From: Trema orientale
Lineage: Eukaryota > Streptophyta > Magnoliopsida > Rosales > Cannabaceae
Direction: 5' to 3'
DNA length: 64,000 nt
NCBI GenBank assembly: GCA_002914845.1
Contig: JXTC01000117.1
Span: forward strand, 161,702 to 225,701
Shown: one piece after another, positions 1-11,219 of the stretch
Layout: each line of letters opens with the position of its first letter
Numbering within the stretch: position 1 is the stretch's first letter
Translations under genes and position numbers: made by a program
The notes under the pieces: generated by a model
Seen by the model: the letters and a program-made list of their open reading frames with translations, nothing else
What the model was told of the DNA's origin: nothing
The model's database searches: none

Positions 1-21
1 TGAGTCCTCATTAGTTAATTT

Positions 22-375
22 TTATTTTGTACCTCTTGAATTAATATGCAAAGTTTCATTAACGGAGGATTGAGTATTTAACATATATAAGTTGTCATTA
101 AGAAAACTGGTACCAACAACTATTGAATCACACATAAAACTAAAAAAATTATTTCTGAAAGAATAAGTAAATCCAGATTTGTCCAATACAGAAATAGAAA
201 CCAAATTCTGCCTTAAAGACGGTACCAGAAAAGTCTCATACAAATCTAAATATTTTCCAGAATTCAAAAATAACCTAAAATACCCTATAGCCTCTACTGA
301 AGCTGTTTGGCCGTCGCCCACATAGATAACTTTTTCAGCATCACTTAGCTTTCGGCTCCACAGGCAACTCTGCAT
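22..375 (-). pseudogene. Copia GAG-pre-integrase region, family A copy 1
   Basis: A 117-codon open stretch with the sequence pattern of the plant Copia protease-to-integrase linker: a YVGDGQTASVEAIG segment, then LVPSLRQNLVSISVLDKSGF and a short DNLYMLN. The same region occurs at about 28140-28540 in the plus-strand sister copy. Part of a broken element. Confidence 0.78.
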
Positions 376-737
376 GGAAACACTAACATGAGTAGTAGCA
401 CTAGAATCTACTCACCAAGTGTCCTTAGGTACAGAAGTTAAATTAACTTCAAAACAAACATAAATGAGAAGCTTATCCTTTTTAATACTCCAAGCTTTGT
501 ACTTAGTGCATTTCTTCTTCAGGTATCCACCCTTTCCACAAAAGAAGTAACTTTGCTCATCTTGCTTCTTCTGTGCCTTAACAGGTGGAGCTACTGCAGC
601 TTATTTACCTTTATTCATTTTCTTCTTCTTTGCCTTAAAGGTGTGGTAAAGTTAGCACTTTCAGGCTTTTTGGCTTTGATTTTCTCTTCCTCTTGAACAT
701 AAATGGCTATTAACTCATTAATATTCCATTTGTCCTT

Positions 738-1187
738 TTAGGCATTGTATATAGTCTGTAGGTTCCTATACTGATTAGGAAGAGAAAGCAAAACCAAGGC
801 CACAAGCAAATCCTCATTAATTTCTAACTTGAATTCCTTAAGCTTGCCAGCCAAATGAGACATCTGCATGATGTACTCCCTTATACTTCCTTTGTCATTG
901 TACCTCATTGAGATGAGTTTCCCTAAGGTATTAATCATCTCACCCTTTTCATTATTGAGATATAATTTCTCAAGAGCAGCAAGAAAATCCTTAGCATTTT
1001 CCCTTTTTTGCAAAGAGTCCCGCATGATTTCTGAAATAGAGCGTTTCATAATCATGACACTCATATGATTGGACTTTTTCCATAGCTCAAAGCTCCTTTT
1101 ATCCTCAGTGGAACTTTCTTCCGTAAGAGCAACGGGTTGGTCCTTTCTGAGTTCTAGATCAAGATCCATACAACTCAGTACGATCAT
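738..1187 (-). pseudogene. Copia gag-like frame (UBN2 region), family A copy 1
   Basis: A 149-codon open stretch whose product matches the N-terminal part of gag in the related element at 27372-28121. Both have a DLDLxLRKDQP start, a LEKLYLxNEKGEMI core and an EYIMQMSHLxGKL segment. This is the gag polyprotein (UBN2) domain of plant Copia elements, which forms the virus-like particle. The zinc-knuckle and basic tail are expected further left, about 480-640, where only broken coding resemblance is seen. Fossil, not a working gene. Confidence 0.8.
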
Positions 1188-1319
1188 GACATTCTCTTTC
1201 TAGGCCTTAAAGTTTGTGCCCGTAAGCACAGGAATTATACTCAGATTGGCAGAAATACTAGTAGCAGAAACTGAACAGAGAACAAAATAATACCATAAAT
1301 TAAACATGCTCACAACTTA

Positions 1320-2464
1320 AATGTCATATATAGGTATACTATTTATTCATAAAAATATGTAAATATGACATATATCACATAATCACATAAGGTGGGCTAC
1401 TATCACAAGATACCTAGTACAACATTAACAAGCCTTCCTTTGGGCTGACTCATTAACTTGTAAGTGGTACTCTCAAGTGCAATGATCAAACACTGATAGT
1501 AAATCCTGTAAAGCAACAAACCTTCCTTTGGGCCAATTTATTGCTCACATGGAAACCGAACAACTGATACGTATTTACCATCACTTGTGTGTTTGTTGTC
1601 ATGCCAAATGATCACCTTCCTTTAGGCCGATAATCACCAGTATTAACAACAAACTCACGCCATGTTCATATATCAGAATAAATAAGACTATGCAATAGAG
1701 ACTGCTTTGACAACTTATTACTTTATCAAATTTATCCCAACATACATTACAAATAGTATAAAAAAAATCATCCAAAATGCTCAAGCTAAATAAGACTTTC
1801 ATAAATACAAACAAAAACAATTGAGTTTATAACATTTATCAATTCTAAAATCTAAACAAAGTTTTCAACAGTTAAATGTGTGTAGTTACTTAAATTCACT
1901 TTGAGGTAATTAATCTTTTTTGGTCATATATTGGATTGGATCTCCTTGAATTGGGTCAAAAATGACTGATTCTACCCAAAAACGGATCAAAATACTGAAA
2001 TTGGGTCAAAAAATGACCTCTGTACCCGACATGTCAACGCTGCGGCGCTGCCAAGCTAGCGCCGCGGTGCTGGCCCAAAACTGAAGTGGTGCCACAACAC
2101 TCATTGAAGAGCGCCACGGCGCTCAGTGTTTTAGTTAAACCCAGAACACTAGCCCGCATTGCAAGCACTGCGGTGCTGCACATTCGCTTGCCTTTATGTC
2201 AAGGTCAATTTTCTAGAAAAATTATCCGATCCGAAAATAGTCCAGATCACCAAAATACCTTAAAACAACGTATTTAAGCCCTAATATTCATCTTTAACGA
2301 CCCTAAAACCTAGAAATAAACTCCCAAAAATATCATAATATTCAATATATCACGAAAAACACAGATTATGTATGAATAATCTAAAACCTAGAAAACTTAA
2401 TAGGCATAGATTATTAAAACTAGAGTCATGCATGATTAATCTAATCAATTTAATATGAAAACAT
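1320..2464 (-). other. Long 5' leader of Copia family A, copy 1
   Basis: Between primer site and gag lies about 1.1 kb without coding capacity. It contains three spaced copies of a CCTTCCTTTGGGC-like motif (1431-1450, 1521-1540, 1613-1631), seen as TCGGCCCAAAGGAAGG on the element's own strand. It also holds a GC-rich patch near 2035-2175 with repeated GCGCTG/GCGCCG words. The sister element has the same three-copy arrangement at 26931-27130. Confidence 0.6.
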
Positions 2465-2476
2465 GCTCTAATACCA
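2465..2476 (-). other. Primer binding site (initiator Met tRNA type)
   Basis: Minus-strand TGGTATTAGAGC lies two bases inside the LTR. It differs by one base from the usual complement of the plant initiator-methionine tRNA 3' end (TGGTATCAGAGC), which primes most plant Copia elements. Confidence 0.75.
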
Positions 2477-2478
2477 CT

Positions 2479-2974
2479 TGTTGGATGATATTAGGATTAC
2501 AAATAAACCAAATAGAAACCCTAAATCATTCATGCTAAATTGACAGGTTAGAGTTTGTTGAATATATTTGAATCCATGGCTAATCTGCAGCGGATTAGAG
2601 ATGGAGAGAATGAAGACGGAAGCGTGAACAAGAGATGATGTCTTAAGGGTTTTGGTCTTCTACAGCCTAAAACCTAATGTCACTCAGATAGAGTTCTCTG
2701 TAACTGATGGTGGGCTACAGGGAATTGAGCGTACGTGAATTTTATTTTATTTTTCTGCAGGGACCGTAACGCTAATAGGTTCTTTAAATAGTTCCTCTTG
2801 GTATCCATTAAACCCAACTGGGTAACTAACAGGATATCTACATTAGTATCTATTTCCAATTGGATATTCTGACCCAGCTTTATTAAATCACATATTGGGT
2901 CCTTATGAAATAATACAGTCCAATATAATTATTTTGTATATGTGGCCTAATATAGGAAATACAATTTCCTAACA
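2479..2974 (-). repeat. 5' LTR of Copia family A, copy 1
   Basis: On the minus strand the repeat begins TGTTAGGAAAT and ends in ACA, giving TG...CA ends. It aligns through most of its length with the LTRs at 25627-26085 and 31821-32306. Shared blocks include the start, the run of GGATACC-like motifs and the region before the primer site. The LTR would hold the promoter and polyadenylation signals of the element. Confidence 0.85.
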
Positions 2975-5100
2975 AATTTGACTAGTGATTAATATAATTC
3001 GGTTGAGGATTTTTTTTTTTAAAGAAATGATCTATTTTTCAATAAGAATAAAAAGTCAAAATAAATTTACATTAATAAAGCAACAATCCAGCTTGAAAAT
3101 TCAAAATTGGAAAAGAATCAATCTCTTTATATGATTTTTAATCACACGCCGAAATATATACACATTTGTATATATGTTTGAAGGGCGAAATGGTCCCTAA
3201 GTAGACGTGCCAAACAAATTAAGTAGACAGGTATAAATAAATAGTGGCTAGTAAACTATTCAAGAGGTTGTGGCTTTTTTTTTTTTTTTCCCTCTGATGA
3301 AAAGAACAAGAGGTTGTGGCTTAGGATCCGGTCGTCATCATGAATTGCTTTGTGCTTTATGTGATAGCAAAGGATAATGATTTTAAATTAAAAGATTACA
3401 AAAAAAAGGAGACATACATACATGGTTCTTCCACGATATAATTTTTATTTATAAATTTGATTGGACAACAAATTGGCTTGATTCACGTTGGCCTTATAAA
3501 ATGTATAATATTATTGGCCGTGATCAGAGATGAAAATGAGCTACTATACTGAACGCTAATATATATATAATATATCCTATTTCACGCGAATTCACAATTC
3601 AAAATAGATAATTTTATATATAAGATTAAGATCAGGATCTCACTAAAGATTAATGAAAATAAGCAATAATAATATATGAAAAGAATTCACCACTAGCTAG
3701 CTAGCTAGCTAGCCCATGATTTGTTTTTTCACTTTTGGAATTCGCGAAGGCTTTTTTATTCATTTTATATTCAGGGCGATATTCATTTGAGAATTCCAGA
3801 TTCATGCACAGTACTTTCTCGCATAAAATCTCAAGAAATTTTCTCAAACACATCTAGCAAATAATTTACCGCAATTATGAATTTTACCACAATATCAGAC
3901 TACGACGTCACATAGTATTTTAATTATTGAGAGAAGCTTGTAAAAGCAGTTGACTTTTATGTAAAACACTTTCATATTAATAAAATAATATTTTATTCGG
4001 TGATTACTTGTGCATAATATTATTTAAATAAATGTATGTTTAATTGTAGAGATATGAAATTTGGTGATTATGATATATATTCATAGAAGGCATATATATA
4101 AGTTATTTACAATTAATCAATTGTGATTCATAGAAATATAAATAAGATTAGGTACTTTATTTATATTGTAGCTGACTTTGAAAAAGTTTGACTTATCTTA
4201 GTCAACTTGAGTCGGTTGGTGTAATAAGACTTATAATAAACTAGATCATAGATGAAATTCAATTGACAATATCAATGAAAAAGAATTTCATAAGTAGTGA
4301 CTAGCTTTACACTTAATCTTGAGTTGGCTATGATTATATATATGATTTTATTTAAATTACAAATCAATGAGATCAATATTCCCTACCATTTAGTAAAACA
4401 TATTTGATGAATTACATGATTGCAGTTGACAATATAGAATTTGGTGAAATAACATCTCTTGGTAGCTTTTGGTATTTGATCATAAGTATTAAGCTTAAGC
4501 ATGTCAATACTGATTAAATCAATAAGATATTGACTGATGATCATTAGAGAAATTAGAGAAATCAGTAAGAATAAATAAATATATGATTATGTTTTTATGA
4601 TATTATATAAATGGGTAATTAGCAAAGAATTATTGTGATATGAGAGGTTACTCTAAACGTAGTCATAAACAGTTCGAGTGCAATTTCAATCTTTTAGTAG
4701 AATAAATTTAAAATTAAATAACTAACAGACCTATTAATTATTTGTAGCCAAATTTACATATCTTGGAAGATTCTCGGACTTGCTTGTGTCAATGATTACA
4801 CGGTTATTGGTTCGGATCGATTTAAGATAAATTGGACAAATCAGGTTAAACCGCGAAGGAAGCCACATGCTAGCCCAATTACTGAGCTTAGGCATGTAGC
4901 TCCTAAAGTAAGAGAAGCTTGTTTCAATATTTGGTAACTTCTAGATAAAACTAACAAGTGTGAATACTAAGCAATTTATCTTGGAATATGCTAGTATTCA
5001 AAAGAAAAAAAAAAAGATTAATAGATATTCCTATTATTGATTTAATTCAACGAACTTGGACAATTGGATAGCTATGGAAAGTTGTTCTAACTATAGTTCA
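2975..5100. other. AT-rich spacer without recognised gene
   Basis: No open frame of note on either strand. Contains poly-T runs, a (CTAG)5 microsatellite at 3693-3712 and many TATATA stretches. Nothing here resembles a known gene or transposon by eye. Confidence 0.6.
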
Positions 5101-5215
5101 TTTTTTTTTTTAAGTGGGGCTTTACTAATGACCACCACTTACCACAAATTTAAAAAAAAATAACACACACACACTCTACCAAGGTTTGAACCCCTGACCC
5201 CCCCAAACTCACACA
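5101..5215 (-). repeat. SINE-like tRNA-derived repeat (family S), minus copy
   Basis: On the minus strand a pol III B-box-like segment (GGGGTTCAAACC) is followed by a tail matching the copies at 5625-5735 and 44344-44455: an AATTTGTGGTAAGTGG-like block, then GGTCATTAGTAAAGCC. The tail ends against a poly-A run on the minus strand. The A-box half is not clear in this copy, so it may be 5'-truncated. An open frame overlapping it is chance. Confidence 0.5.
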
Positions 5216-5624
5216 CATATCAATGAAAAACCAACAATGTAATATTTGACTAATTGTGCCCAAAACAGAAAAGACAACTGTGCAAAGTTGAATATTACAT
5301 GAGGTGAAAACGGGTTTACAGAAAATTCCAAAAATAGAATTTACTATCACTGGCCGAGATTGGCCAGTGCCTAAAGAGATCACATGCCTACAACCACAAT
5401 AAATGTGGCATGTGGCACATCTTGGTAGCTTCTCGTTTGTGCTTTGTCTTTTCTTCTCTGTATATAGGAGACTCTAAACATTTCAGTTATAAAAGACAAA
5501 AATTACACTGATCTTAGATTTATTTTTTTTCTTAGATTTCTTTAAAGATAGGTGAACAATTTATTTTTTGTTCTTAGATTTCTTAAAAGAATTAAAGTGC
5601 GGATTTGAGTCATACCGGGGGTAG
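5216..5624. other. Spacer with TATA-like motif, no gene seen
   Basis: About 400 bases with no supported gene. A TGTATATAGGAG motif at about 5459-5470 resembles a TATA box but no coding sequence follows it. Confidence 0.4.
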
Positions 5625-5735
5625 GCGTGAAAACCTATTATCCCTAATGGGGTGGGATGGGGATTGGGTAGTAGTAGGTATTTTCCTTTAATTTGTAATA
5701 AGTGGAAGTCATTAGTTAAGCCCCATTTTTTTTTT
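5625..5735 (+). repeat. SINE-like repeat (family S), plus copy
   Basis: Contains a GATTGGGTAGTAGTAGG block followed by TTTAATTTGTAATAAGTGG and GTCATTAGTTAAGCCCC, the same 3' tail as the copy interrupted by the Gypsy-type element (44344-44455). The head is diverged, so the 5' limit is approximate. Confidence 0.45.
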
Positions 5736-5906
5736 TAAAAAAAAAGAATTAAAGTGCAATTATAAACTTGATTTTTCCCTGTATGAGTTAAGAGACTGCA
5801 GTCTTGTGTATTGGGTATCACTGCCACGTGTATCCCTTAAGGACTTTCTTTGAGATCAAGCCTTGCAAGCACACGATCCTCGTGCGTGCTGAGTATGGGG
5901 TTGTGT

Positions 5907-6586
5907 GGGGTTGGCAATTCGTGTTCACGGGTCGTGTTCGTGTCGTGTCAGTGTACATGTATAACAGGTAAATGCTCAACCCGAACACGACCCATTTAAT
6001 AAATGGGTCAGAAATTCTGACACGAACACGATCCGTTTATAAATAGGTTGACACGACACGACCCGTTTAACGCGTTTACTAAATAGGTCACATTGACCTG
6101 TGACACATGACCCGCTAACACGACCTGAACACGACCCGTTTAATAAAGGGTCTTATAGAAATATGTCCAAATTTTGGGCCCAATTCAAGCAAATATCCCT
6201 TTTATCAAATATTATAGCAAAATATCCGGTATATAATTAGGCATTTAGCTATAAAAAGAAAGTGGACATCAACTTAATCAAATTTAAAATATTGGTCATC
6301 CACCTAAATTTCTCTTTAAAATAAACGGGTCAGAAATTATGACACGACACGACATGACACGACACGACACGACACGACACATTTATAAACGGGTTGACAC
6401 GACACGACACGACCCGTTTACTAAACAGGTCAATTTTCGTGTTGACGGGTTCAACCCAAACACGACCCGTTAATTAAACGGGTCAATATATCTGACACGA
6501 ACACGATTAAGCTAAACCCAAACCCGTTAATTTCGTGCGAGTTTTGAGTCGTGTTGTCGTGTCGTGTCACAAATTGCCAGCTCTAG
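5907..6586. mobile_element. Non-autonomous hAT element (MITE-like), 680 bp
   Basis: Imperfect inverted ends (left GGGGTTGGCAATT, right AATTGCCAGCTCTAG) are flanked by an exact 8-bp target duplication GGTTGTGT at 5899-5906 and 6587-6594. The 8-bp duplication is characteristic of hAT. Subterminal regions are packed with CACGACCCGTTTA and ACACGACACG words on both strands, including a (GACAC)n run at about 6341-6383. The same words border the hAT element with transposase at 16941-23243 and the element at 56465-57190. No coding capacity. Confidence 0.8.
6146..6325 (-). repeat. Short copy of dispersed repeat Y inside the hAT element
   Basis: This 180-bp block is the reverse complement of parts of 8775-9075. 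Shared stretches include the ATTTAGGTGGATGACCAATA side, the AAGTAGATGTCCA-like middle and GTCCAAATTTTGG near the other end. The long copy has an extra middle segment missing here. It may be an insertion into the hAT element or an old part of it. Confidence 0.55.
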
Positions 6587-6690
6587 GGTTGTGTACGCTC
6601 TAAAGGAACCCCCACGATCCATTCATTTAATACGTGTCCTACACGTGTTGGGTTTCCAGCCATTTTTAGCCCAATGCACCATTGTATTAA

Positions 6691-6874
6691 GAGCAATGCT
6701 ATGGGGCACCAGTAGTGCCCAGCACCACAGTGACATATCTGTTTGTCACTGGATGATTTAATTAATAAACTGGGTCCCACATGGGTCCCACTTAAATTAT
6801 AATTATGATTAGCCAGTGACAGACTGACACATCACTGTGGTGCTGGACACCACTGGTGCCCTATAGCATTATTC
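6691..6874. mobile_element. Foldback MITE, Mutator type, 184 bp
   Basis: The element is almost entirely an inverted repeat. The left arm begins GAGCAATGCTATGGGGCACC and the right arm, reverse complemented, begins GAATAATGCTATAGGGCACC; similarity continues for about 60 bases to a TGTCACTGG block. An exact 9-bp duplication TTGTATTAA lies at 6682-6690 and 6875-6883, as expected for Mutator superfamily insertion. Two overlapping open frames here are a by-product of the palindrome. Confidence 0.8.
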
Positions 6875-6999
6875 TTGTATTAAATGTCTCACTAACCATG
6901 CTAATAACGGCTTCGTAACTAATCAATAAAGCAATTAAACCATAAATAATCGCTCAATCATTTTTAATCAAACATTTAAACAGAATCAAACATTCAATG

Positions 7000-7138
7000 C
7001 CAGGAGCCTAAAAAGATTCTCAATTAAGAGGTCAAGAGTTTGAATCTTGGAACATCTTACCTACCGCCTTGTGAAAGCTATCCTTCTAATATATTATCCA
7101 ACAGTTAAATTTTTTATTATCTTATATTATTGGGGGAT
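7000..7138 (+). repeat. Possible SINE-like or tRNA-derived fragment
   Basis: A GAGTTTGAATCTTGG segment resembles a pol III B box and a weak A-box-like stretch precedes it. There is no second copy in the window to confirm it. Confidence 0.25.
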
Positions 7139-7560
7139 TTACAATAAGAGAGTCTACTAAATTCTCATGATGAAAAAAGTGACTCCCTTATAAATATTTT
7201 CAAAACTAACTCATAGGGACATGTCACACATGTAAAATTACTTGAATACGCTATTTTCTAATAAACTTTAAAATGCATTCTTCTTCAACAAACTCCAAAC
7301 TACTTATGTCACCACTGTTGGTCCTGATCCTGACCTCGGCAGTGCTGCCGTTCGACTAAGGTCTAAAAATTTCGAACACGGTCGAATTTGTTCTGCTGCC
7401 TTTCCCAGTTATTCCGATCGATTTTAGACAAGCAGCCAGAACCACCATTCAACCGTAGTCGAATATTTTCGACCCAAGTCAAATATGATCGACCGCCTTC
7501 CAGGCGTTGCCTCCTTCATTTTTGACTTTTTCGACTTTGTTGAAAATTAATTTAAGAATT
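7139..7560 (+). repeat. Dispersed repeat X, copy 1
   Basis: Matches the reverse complement of 61360-61835 over about 400 bases. The shared features are a GATGAAAAAAGTGACTC-like left end, an ATTACTTGxATAC block, a TAAAATGCATTCTTCT block and a CGGTCGAATT palindromic core. No coding capacity. The ends are not resolved well enough to name a superfamily. Confidence 0.5.
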
Positions 7561-7604
7561 CTAAAATTTTTATTAAATGATATAGCAATAAAAGTAATAG
7601 TTTA

Positions 7605-7705
7605 GTATAACGAGCCAGTAGCAGGTGTGGAAAAACTCCTCTTTGAGGATTATGTGGTGTGGGGATCGAATCTCAACCTCCTCCCCCCTCTCCATTAACC
7701 TAAAT
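7605..7705 (+). repeat. Possible tRNA-derived SINE fragment
   Basis: A GGGGATCGAATCTCAACC stretch resembles a B box and is followed by a pyrimidine-rich region and a short A-rich tail. No companion copy is visible in the window. Confidence 0.3.
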
Positions 7706-8774
7706 ATTGTATCAAAAAAAATAATAGTTTAATAAATGATTTATAGATTGTTTTCTTTTTTACATGTATTAAAAAAAGGTCAAAATTAATAATACGTCTA
7801 TATTATTAGACAATTGGAATCGAGCACATTCGATTTGTATATATCCTGCTAAAGCGTTAAGACCCAATTCTACAATTATATTTCTAAACGTCCAGTGATT
7901 ACGTCGGAGTATTACAATCTGAATATGGTCGAGTGTGGTATATGAGCTATCGGAACATATTTATAAGCATGCTAATTGGGAATAGGTTTTTTTGCCATAA
8001 CTAAATTTTTTAAAAGCCCGTAAGGTATTTACTTGATCTAGGTGATCCCTAGTGCAGATTTCGGCGAGACATATCAATAATCTTTAAAGAAGGTCATTCA
8101 ATGTTGGTTGACATTCCATTTTAGTTGTCATCTAGGTAGCTTGCTCGACTCAAATGTCTAATTCCAGGCCACTCTAATGATTTGATGAAAAATATATTTC
8201 GCTCGAACAATTGAAATATATTTACTTCGACATGAGAGATTATGTTATGGATTGAGATTTACAATCAGAATGAAGTTTTTAACTTGGTATTTTATCTGCA
8301 TAGTCACCCAATAATCATTAGAGGAATCTTTTAACCCATCTGGCTTGGAGATACATATGGATTATAAATTGGGGCTTTAACAATGATTGATTTGGAAAAT
8401 AGATATCAAATTTTTTTAGTTTTCATGGTCCTATAGAAAAATAAAACAGCTAATATTGCTATCGAATAAAATGATTTACTCAATATAAAAACTTATATAC
8501 AGATTATAAATTGAATACAATATATTGCATATAAAAATTGAGATATTTGGCCATTTACATATACATACGTTTACTAAAATGAAGAGTATTCTCGCATTGT
8601 TAGAGTTCGTGACCCGAGTTCTATTTGCCCTATCCCGAAAGTTTTGCAGTGTGACATATGTGGCATTTTTGTAATTGGGAGAAATTTTGAGATCTGTGGT
8701 GGAAGCAGAGGGATCGGGCCGATAGGCCGTATAAAAGGTATGGACCTGTTTTATTGGGCCGTTTTTATTTTTTT
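7706..8774. other. AT-rich spacer, nothing recognised
   Basis: No open frame of useful length, no clear inverted ends or duplications seen by eye. Confidence 0.5.
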
Positions 8775-9075
8775 ATTTTTTTGAAAAATTTAGGTGGATG
8801 ACCAATATTTTAAATTTGATTAAGTAGATGTCCATTTTTTAAATTTTATAGTTAAATGTCCAGGTATATATATTTGTACACTTAGTGATATATTTATCTA
8901 CCAATTTCGGTTACTGTACTGAAATGTACTGGGTATATAATTTTTTGTACTTGGTATATAAAATTTTACACTTGGTATATAAACATATATACCGGACATT
9001 TTGCTATAACATTTGACAAATGTATATTTACTTAAACTAGGTCCAAATTTTGGTCATATTTCTATAAGCCCCTTT
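8775..9075 (+). repeat. Dispersed repeat Y, long copy
   Basis: Shares its left part with 6146-6325 (inverted). Its middle and right part match 57215-57528: repeated GTACTTGGTATATA and ACACTTGGTATATA words, a CATTTTGCTATAACATTT-like block and GGTCCAAATTTTGGTCAT. Probably a MITE family; target duplications were not resolved. Confidence 0.55.
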
Positions 9076-10299
9076 TTTCCGTACAATTTTCGTCCATACA
9101 CATGTATTTTAGGGTTTTTTTGAGATTCTATATATTTTTGCTTGGCCGTGTAAAATTCTACCTTATGTACCTTATTTTCGACATAATAAAATTTCATCCT
9201 CTACCAATGATTTTTCCTGATTAGAGTTTTCCACTTAAATCTGTGTGTTCTTATTTTTCATTCTTTTGTCGATTATCGTTCGTTAATTCTTAACACGCAC
9301 AAATACATCCTTTTACTCTAGGTTACTTGGCTACTCCTGGACATCTGCCTACAATGAGTTAGTCCGAAAGGTGAAAACTAAGACTACGTTTACTAATCGG
9401 TGAAGGAATTAGAGGAAAAGGAATAGAGAGGAATAAGAAACAATAAGTGAGAAAGCTATAATCCCTTTGATCATGTTTAACTAATTGGTACGTAAATACG
9501 TGAAAGAGAATGATATTCTCCTTTATTTTCCTCTCCGTTACAGATTAGTGAACATCTCCTAAAAGTATTTTAGCTAGCTAGTGTTCCATCACGGATTAGC
9601 CAAAATCACACTCCAAATCTATCCAAAGACCCATTTGCCTCTCTTCTTTCTTCGATTTCTTTCTCGTACTAAACACACCCTATAAATAAAAACTTATTTA
9701 TTATAAGATTAATGATATGGATACCAAAAATCTTACACTAAATAATGTGGCATGCATTTTAAAAACTTCTTTTTTTAAAGTGTGACAACACTATTTAAAA
9801 TTATATAGCTAAAAATAATACTACATCAATAGTATAAATTTTTGATATAAGATTTTAGTTTACTAATCTTTATTCTTATTATAAAATGTCACTCAAAAAA
9901 CAATCGGACATGTCCAACTTCTTATTTTCTTGAAAATGACCATAGGTCAATATTGAAACAAGCTGGGGATCGCATAAACATGTAACAAAATTTGGTTACA
10001 TATGACATGATTGTAAATAAGGCCTATGAAGGAGGATATTTCTTTTCCTTACTCCAAATAGCCACCATCTGGATATCTATCAACATGGCATGGCACTTGA
10101 TGACCAAATTGACAAAAACAAGCGTGCGGTCACTGAGAATGGGGCCCTCACCAATAGACATCCACTGATATTTTGTCAAAAGCCAAGCACGTGTACCAAA
10201 TGAGTACGTACGAATTAACCATGCGCGAACGGAGGCAAACGAAAGAAACTTCCTTATCCCAACCAAAATAAGGCCATCTTATTCTACTTATTCTTAATT
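9076..10299. other. Spacer without supported gene
   Basis: A minus-strand 80-codon frame at 10024-10266 has no recognisable domain. The rest has only short frames and AT-rich runs. Confidence 0.45.
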
Positions 10300-10655
10300 A
10301 TAAAATAAATAATATCACTTTTATACTTTGTATTTTGACACTTTATTTAGTTTATACATTTTATTTTAGTTATTATCAGTATTGACCCTTAAATTTAATA
10401 TTTGTTACAAATTTATACCCTGACACCGGTTTAGAGCAGTTAATTTACCAAGATGATTTAATAAACTTATTTTTAGATCAGTTTTTATATGGTTTATTTT
10501 CAATTTTTTAAATGATATCTTAATAAATTAACTGCTCTAAATTGGTATCAGTGTATAAATTTGTAACAGATTTCAAATTTAAAAATAAATATTGATAATA
10601 ACCAAAATATATAATTTGAACAAAATATCAAAATACATTTATCTCATTATAAAAT
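10300..10655. mobile_element. Foldback MITE with long inverted arms
   Basis: The arms are near-complementary over roughly 130-150 bases. The central parts are clearest: TTGTTACAAATTTATA, then GACACCGGTTTAGAGCAG on the left, against CTGCTCTAAATTGGTATC and TATAAATTTGTAACAG on the right. The outer limits are blurred by AT-rich sequence, so no target duplication is claimed. Confidence 0.6.
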
Positions 10656-11219
10656 TTTCTTTCTAAAAAGATGGATAATCCCAAAAATACCGTTTTATTA
10701 TGATTAAATATCACATTTAACCCTTTATTTTCACAAAACTCAACAGTATCTCTATTTTTCAGAATAGGAAAAAAAATATACTCTAGTACTTTTTGGGTCA
10801 AACTTGAAATATGAAACATCCAGCATACTCTTATATATATTTTAGGAATATATTACCAAATACTATCCATTATTTAATTAATTTTTATTTAAAAATTAAA
10901 AAGAATATCACATTATTTTTATAGATTATAGAAAAATATTGATAATATTTTATTTTCAATAAATATTTTAGATTATTATTTTTTAAAGAAATCAATCAAG
11001 TGTTTTTTGGATAACAATATTCTAAGGGTACTAATGTAATTTGAAAAAGAATTTAGTCAAAAATTTGACCAAAAAGAGAAGAATGGTTATTTTTTTCTTG
11101 TTTTAGGAATTGATAAGATATTTTTAGATTTTACGAGAATGTGGTGGTAAAACATAGCTGGTGTTTTTAGGATTATCCTAAAGAAAGTATATAATATCTT
11201 TATCTTTTCTTATTCTTTT
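10656..11219. other. AT-rich spacer
   Basis: Short overlapping frames only; nothing recognised. Confidence 0.4.

Larger units (their letters stand above)
1..2974 (-). mobile_element. Copia LTR retrotransposon, 5' half, cut by window edge (family A, copy 1)
   Basis: Read on the minus strand the order is LTR (2974 down to 2479), primer site, long leader, gag-like frame, then zinc-knuckle and GAG-pre-integrase parts running off the left edge. The gag and pre-integrase frames closely match the plus-strand element at 25627-32306, so both belong to one family. The only LTR present is the 5' one; the rest of pol and the 3' LTR lie outside the window, so no terminal comparison or target duplication can be read. 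It is a broken fossil with several interruptions. Family assignment to Copia is firm; the lineage within Copia is not determined. Confidence 0.88.

Noticed and set aside
5459-5470. TATA box of a host promoter
   Set aside because: No coding sequence or transcript-like structure follows; TATATA words are common throughout this AT-rich window.
6564-6780. Opposing 65-codon frames
   Set aside because: They span the end of a hAT element and most of a palindromic MITE; the mirror frames are caused by the inverted repeat.
7605-7705. A tRNA gene
   Set aside because: A B-box-like stretch is present but no cloverleaf with a plausible anticodon arm and acceptor stem; at best a SINE fragment.
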